From: CALGLS01 sp964508085
GTDB taxonomy: Bacteria; Bacteroidota; Bacteroidia; Chitinophagales; Saprospiraceae
Assembly (NCBI GenBank): GCA_964508085.1
Contig: CAZDTI010000001.1
Location: 36,966 to 100,965, forward strand
DNA: 64,000 nucleotides
Direction of reading: 5' to 3'
The position numbers and the translations under genes were made by a program. The notes under the pieces are model-generated. The model did no database searches, was not told where the DNA came from, and was given only the letters and a program-made list of their open reading frames with translations. Position 1 is the stretch's first letter. Each line of letters starts with the position of its first letter. Below, one piece after another: positions 16,478-25,300 of this stretch.

Positions 16478-17317
16478 CTACGAAGCATTTTTCTTCTTAT
16501 GAACCAATTCAAAAACAGCAGTAAATGCATCATACTGGGACTTCACTTTAGTATCGCTTCTTCTATCAAAACTATATCTGGAGTTGAAAATAGGAATGGT
16601 GTGTAATTGGTATCCTTTTTTACGAGCTAGCAATGGTAGTAACACATCTACACCCCATTTTAATTTGTAGTTTTTAACGACCTGATACGTCAATACTTCT
16701 TCAAGAATATGAAGTGGGTAAAGCTGGGTACCTCCTGAGACAGGGTCATAATTTTCAAGTCCTAGCTTTTTCTTTAAATAGTTATCCGTTCGCTTCTTCC
16801 TTGCTTGTTCGTAGAAAGTCATTACTTTTTCGTTGGGAATAATTCTAATACCAACTAAAACAGTTGATTCGAAGCAGAAGTCAGGGGAGGATATGGTATC
16901 GAAAAATTTGGAAAGTACTTCTTGGTGAGAGAAATCATGATCCATATCTAGCTTTATGACCATGCTTGGTTTTTTGGAAACGGCTAGTTTGAAAAGTTTC
17001 AACATCGTTTGGGCTGTGCCAATATTCTGTTCATTTTCTATAAGATAGATTGGATACTTAATATTAAAATATAGTTTTAGGTATTTCATAATCTCCTCTG
17101 AAGTATTATCCGTACTTCCATCGTTAACCAATAGTATTTGGCAATAATACTGGGAGTACTTTTCCAGAGTCGCTGTGATATTGGACAGAATTTCGTGAAC
17201 ATTGTCTTCTTCGTTAAAAACAGGAATTACAATGTTTATAGTAGCAAGGTTTTCAATAGTATGCACAGAATCTATTTGATTAGTTACAGAAAAAATACTG
17301 CATTTGCAGAAATGCAA
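16478..17317 (-). CDS. Glycosyltransferase family 2
   Basis: A 279-residue GT-A-fold inverting transferase. It has I-V-I-P-V-F-N-E-E-D-N near the N-terminus, V-N-D-G-S-T-D-N-T in the nucleotide-binding strand and K-L-D-M-D-H-D as the likely D-x-D metal motif. No membrane helices are apparent, so it is probably cytoplasmic or peripheral. The ATG at 17317 gives a ~27-residue leader before the fold. A GTG at about 17266 would give a tighter N-terminus, so the start is uncertain. Donor and acceptor are unknown. It lies just upstream of the divergent regulator gene, so it may be under the same control region. Confidence 0.82.
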   Translation of the reverse strand: MHFCKCSIFSVTNQIDSVHTIENLATINIVIPVFNEEDNVHEILSNITATLEKYSQYYCQILLVNDGSTDNTSEEIMKYLKLYFNIKYPIYLIENEQNIGTAQTMLKLFKLAVSKKPSMVIKLDMDHDFSHQEVLSKFFDTISSPDFCFESTVLVGIRIIPNEKVMTFYEQARKKRTDNYLKKKLGLENYDPVSGGTQLYPLHILEEVLTYQVVKNYKLKWGVDVLLPLLARKKGYQLHTIPIFNSRYSFDRRSDTKVKSQYDAFTAVFELVHKKKNAS

Positions 17318-17443
17318 AGTTTGTACCCTTTTGGGTCTAGGTGATATTGAACTTTAAGAGTAATAAAGCTATTCGGAGAAAGAAGGTTAAAGTTCCAGAT
17401 TACATTATGATTATCTATAATAAGTGTTAATTTTGTTGAAAAA

Positions 17444-17487
17444 TTTGGAAAACTCAATCAATATTGAGTACATTTGTTGCTCAATAT
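17444..17487 (+). promoter_or_regulatory. Promoter with operator-like inverted repeats before the winged-helix regulator
   Basis: TTTG at 17444-17447 and TACATTTG at 17469-17476 match the -33 and -7 boxes with a 21-base spacer. Between and after them lie three CTCAAT-type half sites: CTCAAT-CAAT?-like 17454-17468 (CTCAAT, CA, ATATTGAG overlap) and CTCAATAT at 17480-17487. The last forms an 8-bp inverted repeat with ATATTGAG at 17461-17468. The placement suggests an operator that overlaps the promoter, possibly bound by the downstream regulator itself. Confidence 0.45.
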
Positions 17488-17493
17488 CAAACA

Positions 17494-18027
17494 ATGATAG
17501 AGACCCTTATTTCCTCAAAAACACGTATAAAGCTGCTACTGAAGTTCTTCTTGAATAGTAACACTACTGCGTATTTGAGGTCACTGCAAGGCGAATTTGG
17601 CGAAAGTACCAACGGAATTCGTGTAGAATTAAACAGAATGGAGAATGCTGGAATGTTGACTTCTAAACCTGTTGGGAATAAGAAAGTCTTTCAGGCGAAT
17701 ACCAAACATCCATTATATAAAGAGATCAATAGTATTATTATGAAATACGTTGGTCTGGATAGTATCATTGAAAATGTGGTCGAGCGATTAGGAGCAGTTC
17801 AGCAAGTGTATCTGGCAGGAGAATTTAGTAAGGGCTTGGATAGCCAAGTCATAGATTTAATATTTGTAGGGGATGTAGATAAAACCTACTTGATTGGTTT
17901 GATAGAAAAATCAGAGAAGTTGATAAAGCGGAAAATTCGATATCTCGTTTATGCTGCGGAGGAAGGAGAATCCATTGATTGGGGACAGTTTGAACCCAAA
18001 CCATTGTTACTTTGGTCAGCGGACTAG
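17494..18027 (+). CDS. Winged-helix transcriptional regulator (ArsR-like HTH with nucleotidyltransferase-like C-terminus)
   Basis: About 177 residues. The N-terminal half (E-T-L-I-S-S-K-T-R-I-K-L-L-L ... G-I-R-V-E-L-N-R-M-E-N-A-G-M-L) is a winged-helix domain. The second half, with Y-L-A-G-E-F-S-K-G and I-D-L-I-F-V-G-D-V, resembles a degenerate nucleotidyltransferase fold. Proteins of this shape commonly sit just upstream of NusG-like genes at Bacteroidota capsule loci. I chose the ATG at 17494; a TTG at 17464 would put the -7 box and inverted repeats inside the coding sequence. The regulatory target is presumably the polysaccharide locus, by inference from position. Confidence 0.7.
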   Translation: MIETLISSKTRIKLLLKFFLNSNTTAYLRSLQGEFGESTNGIRVELNRMENAGMLTSKPVGNKKVFQANTKHPLYKEINSIIMKYVGLDSIIENVVERLGAVQQVYLAGEFSKGLDSQVIDLIFVGDVDKTYLIGLIEKSEKLIKRKIRYLVYAAEEGESIDWGQFEPKPLLLWSAD

Positions 18028-18285
18028 AGTTTCGGAAACGCAGGTTTCCACCACACACGGTAAACTTTGATGTTATAATAATAGGTGCAGGAATTGCGGG
18101 GTCTATTTCTTCGGAAGTGACCCGCAATTCTACTTTTGCCTAAAGAAAAAACTACACAACAACATTTGAATAAGAAGCGACTACGCTATGCTTATTCAAA
18201 AGAAACAATACCGTTTTTCTAATTTGTCGGAGGCCGCCATTTTAACCTATGCGGATACTCCGTTTTTTTTGAAAACACCTAACCG
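18028..18285 (+). promoter_or_regulatory. Hairpin-rich leader before the UpxY-like gene
   Basis: A 258-base non-coding stretch with three inverted repeats. GGAAAC/GTTTCC is at 18034-18049. A perfect 10-bp GAATTGCGGG/CCCGCAATTC lies at 18091-18100 and 18121-18130. A perfect 10-bp TTTGAATAAG/CTTATTCAAA lies at 18165-18174 and 18191-18200, with an inner AGCG/CGCT pair. None is followed by a T-run, so they look like RNA structure rather than simple terminators. A TACTTTTG at 18131-18138 could be a -7 box. They may mark an antiterminator recruitment leader. Confidence 0.45.
18063..18143 (+). pseudogene. Possible remnant of a FAD/NAD-binding oxidoreductase N-terminus
   Basis: One frame reads N-F-D-V-I-I-I-G-A-G-I-A-G-S, a textbook G-x-G-x-x-G dinucleotide-binding strand-loop, then stops after about 13 further residues at 18143. 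No start codon or downstream continuation is seen. The stretch overlaps the 10-bp hairpin described for this leader, so the match may be fortuitous. Confidence 0.25.
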
Positions 18286-18846
18286 ATGTCCACGACAGAT
18301 AAATACGAAAACCATCTTCATGCTACTGACCAACGTTGGTTCGCAGTATATACGAGTTATAAGCGAGAGAAGGTTGTTCGTAAAATGCTGGCATCAAAAG
18401 GCATAGATGTTTATTTGCCGATTCAGAAAGTGACCCGACGTTATGTACGAAAGGTAAAGCATCTGGAACTGCCATTAATAAACTGCTACATTTTCGTAAA
18501 GATTACCAAAGCAGGATACATTAAGGTGTTGGAAACAGAACATGTACTCAAGTTCATTCGCTTTTCCAATAACCTGCTCTCCATCCCGGAAGCAGAGATT
18601 CAACTTATGAAAAGGATAATAGGAGAGGAGGTCGACTTTACGGTCGAGCAGGCTACTTTTGTGCAAGGTGAAAAAGTGGAAGTTATTGGAGGTGCTTTGA
18701 CGGGACTGGAAGGAACATTAATTTCAGAAGCGGGTCAACAACGGTTTTTGGTGGAGTTGACGAATATTGGGGTTCGGTTTCAGATGGAAATTGATCCGTC
18801 TTTATTAAGGTTAAAGAAAGGTGTTTTGGGGAAGGTGGAAGGGTAG
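18286..18846 (+). CDS. UpxY/NusG-like transcription antiterminator
   Basis: A 186-residue NusG paralogue. The NGN domain begins R-W-F-A-V-Y-T-S-Y-K-R-E-K-V and includes I-D-V-Y-L-P and N-C-Y-I-F-V-K. The C-terminal KOW-type domain reads F-V-Q-G-E-K-V-E-V-I-G-G-A-L-T-G-L-E-G. Family members (UpxY in Bacteroides capsule loci, RfaH and LoaP elsewhere) are recruited early in a long operon and let RNA polymerase read through internal terminators. Its position at the head of a >35-kb plus-strand polysaccharide cluster with internal hairpins fits that role. It is preceded by a structured leader and followed by a 465-base gap. Confidence 0.9.
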   Translation: MSTTDKYENHLHATDQRWFAVYTSYKREKVVRKMLASKGIDVYLPIQKVTRRYVRKVKHLELPLINCYIFVKITKAGYIKVLETEHVLKFIRFSNNLLSIPEAEIQLMKRIIGEEVDFTVEQATFVQGEKVEVIGGALTGLEGTLISEAGQQRFLVELTNIGVRFQMEIDPSLLRLKKGVLGKVEG

Positions 18847-19311
18847 TCTTATTTGGTGTCCGGTTTTCGGTTGGACGTACCATTTTTAAGATAGGATTTG
18901 ATTAGTTGTAGGATTTTCGCAGCTTATGGAATGCGATAGAAGGAAGTTAAAAGTTATTTACAGCCACTTGGCTAATATAAGACATACACCACCTCGGAGA
19001 TTAAGTCGTTGCGACTTATCATCGGCGAAGCCGTAAAAAGTTGGTTGTGTTAAATGGTTATCTAGATAGATTAAGTGATGTTTTTGATATAATCATTTCG
19101 GTGAGGTCTTCGACGACCTACTTTTTCTTGGCAAAAAGTAGGCAAAAGCTAAAGCCAATCAAAGGCTGTTGCATACAGGCCGTCACCCGCTCCCTCATGA
19201 TTGGCCATTCCCAGCCTGCCTGGCTTCGCCGAACAGACAAGCGCCCTCCACTGTAACGTGGGAGTCGTAGATTGTACGCTAAGTTTTTTCAATAAAAGGT
19301 TTAATAATTAA
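18847..19311. repeat. Gene-free 465-base stretch with palindromic repeat elements
   Basis: No convincing gene is present. The stretch holds a chain of inverted repeats: AAGTCG-ttg-CGACTT at 19003-19017; CGGC-gaa-GCCG at 19023-19033; a perfect 10-bp CCTACTTTTT/AAAAAGTAGG at 19117-19142; and GCCAATCA/TGATTGGC at 19154-19161 and 19198-19205. The section after 19140 is noticeably more GC-rich than its surroundings. This looks like an intergenic palindromic (REP- or MITE-like) element. Whether it recurs in the genome cannot be seen here. Confidence 0.5.
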
Positions 19312-19902
19312 TTGAAGAACATCCATCCCATATTTGACCGCCTACTCCAGCGCGCAGATCGTGAACAACGATTGGGACAAAAGGCAAAAGTACTTTGGTT
19401 GACTGGGCTTTCCGGTTCTGGGAAGAGCACAATCGCTCAAGCCTTGGAAAGGAAGTTTTACAATGAAGGTTTTTTCGCTCAGGTTTTAGATGGAGATAAC
19501 ATTAGAAGTGGAATAAATAGCAACCTTGGTTTTACGGTTGAAGATCGAAAGGAGAACATTAGAAGAATTGCGGAAATTGCAAAACTGTATTTAGACTCGG
19601 GGATTATTACCATCAATTCTTTTATTTCTCCAACAATAGAAATACGTGATTATGCAAAGTCGATAATTGGGGCGGAAGATTTTATAGAAATTTATATTAA
19701 TGCACCTTTGGAAGTTTGTGAGCGGAGAGATGTGAAAGGCTTGTATGAAAAGGCGAGGAGTGGGGAGATTAAGAATTTTACGGGTATTGACTCGCCTTAT
19801 GAAGCGCCTGTGAATCCAACAATAGAAATACGTACAGATGAATTGGACGTTGAAGAAGCGGTTGAGTTGATCTACGAAAGTGTAGCTATAGAAAGAGTAT
19901 GA
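19312..19902 (+). CDS. cysC: Adenylylsulfate (APS) kinase
   Basis: A 196-residue P-loop kinase that phosphorylates APS to PAPS, the sulfate donor for sulfotransferases. The Walker A loop G-L-S-G-S-G-K-S-T is at 32-40. L-D-G-D-N-I-R-S-G-I-N, G-F-T-V-E-D-R-K-E-N-I-R-R and S-F-I-S-P are the usual APS-binding and lid motifs. The start is a TTG; the N-terminus K-N-I-H-P-I-F-D fits homologues and no ATG is suitably placed. Its stop overlaps the cysD start by 4 bases. Together with cysD and cysN it forms a compact sulfate-activation operon with no APS/PAPS reductase or sulfite reductase in the window. Confidence 0.93.
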   Translation: MKNIHPIFDRLLQRADREQRLGQKAKVLWLTGLSGSGKSTIAQALERKFYNEGFFAQVLDGDNIRSGINSNLGFTVEDRKENIRRIAEIAKLYLDSGIITINSFISPTIEIRDYAKSIIGAEDFIEIYINAPLEVCERRDVKGLYEKARSGEIKNFTGIDSPYEAPVNPTIEIRTDELDVEEAVELIYESVAIERV

Positions 19903-20801
19903 AGAATCATTTGGATCATCTTAGAGAACTGGAGTCGGAATCTATTTTCATTTTACGGGAAGTAGCGGCACAGTTTGAGAATCCAGTATTGATGTTCTCC
20001 GGTGGAAAAGACTCCATATTAATGGTACACCTTGCGCAGAAAGCTTTTTTCCCGGCAAAGATTCCCTTTCCTTTATTGCATGTGGATACCGGACATAATT
20101 TTGCAGAAGCGATTACTTTTAGAAATGAATTGGTGGAACGACTTGGAGCAAGATTGATTGTAGGTTCGGTACAAGAAGCGATTGATAAAGGAATTGTTAC
20201 GGAAGAAAAAGGATTCAACGCTTCTCGGAATGCTTTGCAGACAACAGTGTTGTTAGAGGAATTAGAGAAAGGGAAATTTGATGCAGCCTTAGGTGGCGCA
20301 AGAAGGGATGAGGAGAAAGCTAGGGCTAAGGAAAGGTTCTTTTCACACCGTGATGAATTCGGACAGTGGGATCCGAAGAACCAGCGACCTGAATTGTGGA
20401 ATCTCTTTAATGGGAAAAAACATATCGGGGAACACTTTCGGGTTTTTCCTATTAGTAATTGGACGGAATTGGATGTCTGGCAATATTTGGCATTGGAGAA
20501 AGTGGCGTTGCCTAGTTTGTATTTTGCACATAAAAGAAAGGTCTTTGAACGTGACGGCATATTGTTAGCAGACTCTGAAATTATTCAAAAGAAAGCTGAC
20601 GAAGAAGTGAAAGAAATGATGGTGCGTTGTCGGACAATGGGAGATATTACTTGCACTGGGGTTTGGAGATCGGAGGCTGACACGTTGGAAAAAGTGATAG
20701 AAGAAGTTGCTACAACACGGATGACAGAGCGCGGTGGTCGGTCAGATGATAAAAGATCAGAAACAAGTATGGAGGATCGGAAAAAACTTGGATATTTCTA
20801 G
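19899..20801 (+). CDS. cysD: Sulfate adenylyltransferase subunit 2
   Basis: A 300-residue N-type ATP pyrophosphatase subunit that forms APS from sulfate and ATP with the GTPase subunit CysN. The PP-loop S-G-G-K-D-S is at 34-39. D-T-G-H-N-F, G-G-A-R-R-D-E-E-K-A-R-A and the C-terminal G-R-x-S-D with K-x-x-G-Y-F ending are all present. It overlaps cysC at ATGA and is followed after one base by cysN, indicating translational coupling. The sequence appears complete and intact. Confidence 0.95.
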   Translation: MKNHLDHLRELESESIFILREVAAQFENPVLMFSGGKDSILMVHLAQKAFFPAKIPFPLLHVDTGHNFAEAITFRNELVERLGARLIVGSVQEAIDKGIVTEEKGFNASRNALQTTVLLEELEKGKFDAALGGARRDEEKARAKERFFSHRDEFGQWDPKNQRPELWNLFNGKKHIGEHFRVFPISNWTELDVWQYLALEKVALPSLYFAHKRKVFERDGILLADSEIIQKKADEEVKEMMVRCRTMGDITCTGVWRSEADTLEKVIEEVATTRMTERGGRSDDKRSETSMEDRKKLGYF

Positions 20802-20802
20802 C

Positions 20803-22056
20803 ATGAATAATTCGGAACTACTTCGATTTACCACTGCAGGTTCCGTTGACGACGGGAAATCCACACTAATTGGTCGGTTACTGTATGATAGTAAGTCCAT
20901 CTTCCAAGACCAAATGGAAGCAATTGAAGCAACTAGTTTGAAAAGAGGAGAAGAGTCGGTGAATTTGGCATTGTTAACTGACGGCCTAAAATCCGAGCGC
21001 GAACAAGGTATTACCATAGACGTTGCCTACCGCTATTTCGCAACACCAAAGCGAAAATTCATTATCGCGGATACTCCAGGGCACATTCAATATACTCGGA
21101 ACATGGTTACCGGAGCTTCTACAGCAAATGTAGCCTTAGTGTTAATAGATGCACGTAAGGGTATTGTTGAGCAAACGAAGCGGCATGCAATTATCGCCTC
21201 GCTTTTGCAAATTCCACACCTTGTAGTTTGTATCAATAAAATGGATTTGGTAGACTATTCCGAAGCCATTTATGAAAATATAAAAGAGGCCTTTGAAGGC
21301 TTTGCTTCCAAGTTAGAAATCAAGGATGTACACTTTATTCCGATGTCCGCTTTGAAGGGAGATAATGTGGTCAGTCGTTCCGAAAATATGGCGTGGTATG
21401 GTGGTTCGACCTTGATGTATTATTTGGAAAATGTTCACATTGGGTCGGATTATAACCTTATTGATTGTCGTTTTCCAGTGCAATATGTGATCCGACCTTA
21501 CAATGAAGAGTACCATGATTACCGAGGGTATGCTGGCCGATTGGCGGGAGGAATTTTCAAAAAAGGAGACAAAGTAATGGTATTGCCTTCGGGGTTTACC
21601 AGTACCATAAAAAAGATAGATACCTTTGATGGAGAGCTGGAAAAAGCACATCCGCCAATGTCTGTAACATTATTGTTGGAAGATGAGATTGATATTAGCA
21701 GGGGAGATATGATTGTGCGTGAAAACAATAGTCCTACGACGACTCAGGATTTGGAAATTATGCTTTGTTGGTTTGATGATAAGAAGCCGTTGCAGCTGAG
21801 AGGAAAATATACGATTCAGCATACGAGCCAGTCTGTGCGATGTATTGTGAAGGAGGTTCGGTATAAGTTGGATATTAATACGTTGCATCGAGATCAGGAA
21901 GATGATACCATTAACGTGAACGATATAGGACGGGTTGTTTTGCGTACGACTAAGCCCCTTTTTGTGGATGCTTATCGGAGGAACAGGACGACGGGGTCGG
22001 TAATATTAGTGGATGAGGGGACGAATAATACGGTGGGGGCGGGGATGGTGATATGA
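20803..22056 (+). CDS. cysN: Sulfate adenylyltransferase subunit 1 (GTPase)
   Basis: A 417-residue translation-factor-like GTPase that drives APS formation with CysD. G1 is G-S-V-D-D-G-K-S-T at 13-21. The E-R-E-Q-G-I-T-I-D switch, A-D-T-P-G-H-I-Q-Y-T-R-N-M and N-K-M-D-L follow. The C-terminal beta-barrel domains are present. It has no fused CysC domain, which agrees with the separate cysC upstream. I chose the ATG at 20803 (one base after the cysD stop) because the longer in-frame GTG/ATG at 20734 lies inside cysD and adds non-homologous residues. A 326-base gap follows. Confidence 0.94.
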   Translation: MNNSELLRFTTAGSVDDGKSTLIGRLLYDSKSIFQDQMEAIEATSLKRGEESVNLALLTDGLKSEREQGITIDVAYRYFATPKRKFIIADTPGHIQYTRNMVTGASTANVALVLIDARKGIVEQTKRHAIIASLLQIPHLVVCINKMDLVDYSEAIYENIKEAFEGFASKLEIKDVHFIPMSALKGDNVVSRSENMAWYGGSTLMYYLENVHIGSDYNLIDCRFPVQYVIRPYNEEYHDYRGYAGRLAGGIFKKGDKVMVLPSGFTSTIKKIDTFDGELEKAHPPMSVTLLLEDEIDISRGDMIVRENNSPTTTQDLEIMLCWFDDKKPLQLRGKYTIQHTSQSVRCIVKEVRYKLDINTLHRDQEDDTINVNDIGRVVLRTTKPLFVDAYRRNRTTGSVILVDEGTNNTVGAGMVI

Positions 22057-22063
22057 GTCAACT

Positions 22064-22169
22064 GTTAGCTTCCCACTATCGCGTATTTGATAACGTGCAA
22101 ATTTAGCTACCTTATTTTCTGAGAATGATCTCTTGCAGAATCGTAGTTTTTGCGTTCTGGGAAACTAAC
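22064..22169. repeat. Imperfect inverted repeat after cysN
   Basis: GTTAGCTTCCCA at 22064-22075 and TGGGAAACTAAC at 22158-22169 are complementary at 11 of 12 positions, with an 82-base spacer. This could be the ends of a small element or a long-range RNA stem. It lies between cysN and the export gene and contains no ORF of note. Confidence 0.35.
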
Positions 22170-22213
22170 AACCAATAACCTCGGCTATTCAGGCACAAAA
22201 ATAGAATTGCTGT

Positions 22214-22221
22214 TATTTTTG
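22214..22221 (+). promoter_or_regulatory. Candidate -7 box (TATTTTTG) for the wza-like gene
   Basis: The octamer fits TAnnTTTG and would place transcription initiation near 22228, ahead of a small ORF and the export gene. No well-spaced TTTG -33 box is visible, so support is limited. Confidence 0.3.
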
Positions 22222-22252
22222 CATATTAGTTCAAAAATTATTGATATGACCT

Positions 22253-22333
22253 ATGTACCAGAGAAAAACCCGGCCGTTCCAGACCATCCAACAAATCATT
22301 GAAGAAGCAGAGGCAGACTTACCCAAAGAATAA
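22253..22333 (+). CDS. Small ORF (26 aa) in the leader of the export gene
   Basis: An ATG-to-TAA frame whose peptide begins M-Y-Q-R-K-T-R-P-F-Q-T-I-Q-Q-I-I and ends E-A-D-L-P-K-E. It is amphipathic and compositionally protein-like, and it ends 49 bases before the chosen export-gene start. I recognise no family. It might be a leader peptide or a chance ORF. Confidence 0.28.
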   Translation: MYQRKTRPFQTIQQIIEEAEADLPKE

Positions 22334-22382
22334 TTTCTCCTTTACAGCAACACATCACATCAAAAACAACATCATAACATAC

Positions 22383-25300
22383 ATGAAATTATTTACAAGT
22401 ATTTTTGTAATAGCGATACTGCTATTTACAACAGTACAGTTACAGGCACAGGTTTCTCCTGCACAGGAAGCCATGATTCAGGCGGAGCTTCAGAAGCGAG
22501 GGTTGAAGGAGGAAGAAGTTCGAGTGAAGTTCGAAGAGCGAGGAATTGACATTGACAACATGTCGCCAGAGGAAGCCCTTGGTTTACAAAGCGTATTTGA
22601 GGAAATCGAAAAAGAAATTAAAGCAGGGACAGGTGCTGGACCAGTAACGGATACGAATAAAGTGACTGATGAAAAAGCCGTGTTGGAGAAGGTTGATAAC
22701 GCTTTGGACAAATTAGACGGAGTGGCGGATGAAACAACAATAGAGGCGGTAGAAGAAGCCGTAAAGGCGGAGGCCAAGGGCACAGGAATCGCAACTGCTG
22801 ACGATGTTATTGCTGAAAAGTTAGCAGAAGAAACAATCTCTGATTTACCGCCAACAACCATTTATGGGCAACAGCTTTTTAGAGATAAAACACTGGCCGT
22901 TTTTAGCCGATCTAACGAAATCATTCCTGGAGATGCTTATATCCTAGGGCCTGGTGATGATATTGCTATTTCTATTTTTGGCGTTTCTCAATTTGAAGGA
23001 GCATACACGATTAAAGCTGGGGGATTTATACAACCTGACGGAATGTCGCGCATAAATTTAAAAGGGATTTCTTTAGGGAAAGCCAGAGAATTGTTACGCA
23101 GGCGTTTTGGACAGTTCTACCGCTTTAACTCCGGTGAAATAGCAATAACTGTTTCGAAAACCAGAGACATTACGGTTAATATTTATGGTGAAGTGTATAA
23201 CCCCGGAAGTTATAACATTAGAGCTACAAATACGGCTTTTAATGCATTAGTCGCATCTGGGGGTCCTACGGATATTGGTTCTGTCCGTAGTATTCGATTG
23301 TTTAGGGGAGGGGAGAAACCGGTTTATATTGATGTGTATGAATACATGATGAATCCTGTTGCGAAAGCGAAGTATGCCTTACAAGATAATGACATCATAC
23401 AAATAGATGAAGTAGAAAAAGTGGTAAGTATAAGAGGTGCAGTAAAACGACCATTTAAGTATGAGCTATTAGATAGCGAGAATTTAATTAAACTAATAGA
23501 TTATGCTGGAGGTTTTCAAAAGAACGCTTATTTGAATGCTATTCAATTAAAGCGATTTGAAAATAATGAAGAAAAACTAATAGATGTCGATTTGAAGAAA
23601 TTACGATCTGGTAATTCTGATTTTAAATTATTGGATGGGGATGAAATTGTAGTGCGTACCATTGCAAGACCGATTGAAAATTATGTAGAGATAGTAGGGG
23701 CTGTTGATTTTCCATCTAAGTATGAATATAGAAAAGGGGATAAGGTTTCGGACTTACTAACAAAAGGAATCCTTAAAGATGATGCGCGTAAAGATATTGC
23801 ATACCTTATTAGGATAAGAGAAGACAAGACTGTGAAATATGAGAAGATCAATATTGCTGAAATATTGGCTAATTCCTTGGCAGTTGAAAACATCTTGTTG
23901 CAACCATTTGACCAGATTACGATATTGTCTACAACAACTTATATTGATATCAATAACTTTAGTATTGGCGGGGCAGTGAGAAATCCACGTACAGTACAGT
24001 TTGATCCTGAGGAGTCGGTGAAGGTTGAGGACGCAGTATTATTGGCAGGTGGGCTAAAGGTAGATGCTCAAGAGGATGCTTATATTGTAAGAACGAATAC
24101 CGCAAATACAAAGGATAAGGAATACATCAAATTTAATATACGTAATGCCATGTTGAATCCTGCTTCGGATGACAACATTATATTGAAGCCCTTAGATAAA
24201 ATTACGGTTTACTCGGTAGAGGGGTTCACGGATGCAGCTACCGTTTCTATTGATGGCTCAGTTCGACAACCAGGGGAATATGCTTATGACGATGGCTTAC
24301 GGGTATCTGACCTTATTTATTTTTCCAGTGGTTTAACCTTATCGGCTACTGATTTTGCGATTATTCATCGGCGCGATTTGGACAATGAAAAAAAGAAGGG
24401 ATACCTCAGAATAAATGTTAGAGAAGCAATGGAGAACCCTGCTTCTGAAAGCAATGTGTTGCTTCAACCAAATGATAGAATTCAGATATTTAGAAAAGAA
24501 AGCTATACCGATGAATCTACAGTTTTGGTGCAAGGAGCTGTTCGTCAACAAGGTGAAATTACTTATGATGAAACCCTTACTTTACGAGATGCTTTAACTC
24601 TGGCAGGTGGACTAAAACCTGAAGCAGCTTCTGACAGAATAGAAATTTTTAGAGTTGTTTTCCAGAATAACCAACCGACCAAAACGACCGTGGCGGTTTT
24701 ATCAATAGACGAGAATGCTGAAGTGGAAGGAGATGATATTCAATTACAACCTTTTGATCAGGTAGTGGTTCGGACGGTTCCGGACTTCGAGATGCAGCAG
24801 ATGGTGACGGTGAAAGGGGAGGTTAAATTTCCGGGGGCCTATGCTTTGTTGGATAAGAATGAGCGCTTGTCTAGTGTGATAGCGCGCTCGGGAGGGGTTA
24901 CCAAAGAAGGGTTTCCGGAGGGGACTATTTTGATACGTTCTTCGGAAGAGGGAAATATCATTACAAAATTGGATGAGGTATTGAAAAGCCCGAATAGTAA
25001 TACTAATTATATTTTGAAATCTGGAGATATAATAGATATTCCGAAGCGGAAGGACTTGGTGGGAATAAAGACGGGGAATACTAAAGCCGCTGAATTGTAC
25101 CCAGATAGAGTTTTGGCTAGTGGGCAGATAAATGTACCTTATCATAAGGGTAAGCGGGCTCGGTATTATGTGAATGAGTATGCTGTTGGGATTGGGGAGA
25201 ATGGACAACGTTCGAGAATAACGGTAGAGCATCCAAATGGAGAATTTAAAAGAACAAAGCGATTTTTGTTTTTTACGATTAGCCCTAAGGTGAAGGAAGG

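Noticed and set aside
18188..18406. Plus-strand ORF overlapping the UpxY-like gene start
   Set aside because: It starts in a hairpin and runs out of frame into the UpxY-like gene; no family resemblance.
19041..19256. 71-residue plus-strand ORF before cysC
   Set aside because: It translates palindromic repeat DNA and has no protein-like conservation pattern; treated as part of the repeat.
19916..20560. Long minus-strand ORF opposite cysD (214 codons)
   Set aside because: It mirrors a conserved enzyme gene and its translation has no recognisable family; antisense shadow of the cysD frame.
20734..20802. Upstream start for cysN
   Set aside because: It would extend into cysD and adds residues unlike homologues; the ATG at 20803 gives the standard N-terminus.
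22490..22861. Minus-strand ORF rich in Ser/Ala opposite the Wza-like gene
   Set aside because: Low-complexity composition set by the charged repeat region on the other strand; no start or homology signal.
24744..25232. 162-residue minus-strand ORF inside the Wza-like gene
   Set aside because: It is fully inside a conserved coding region, and its translation matches no family.
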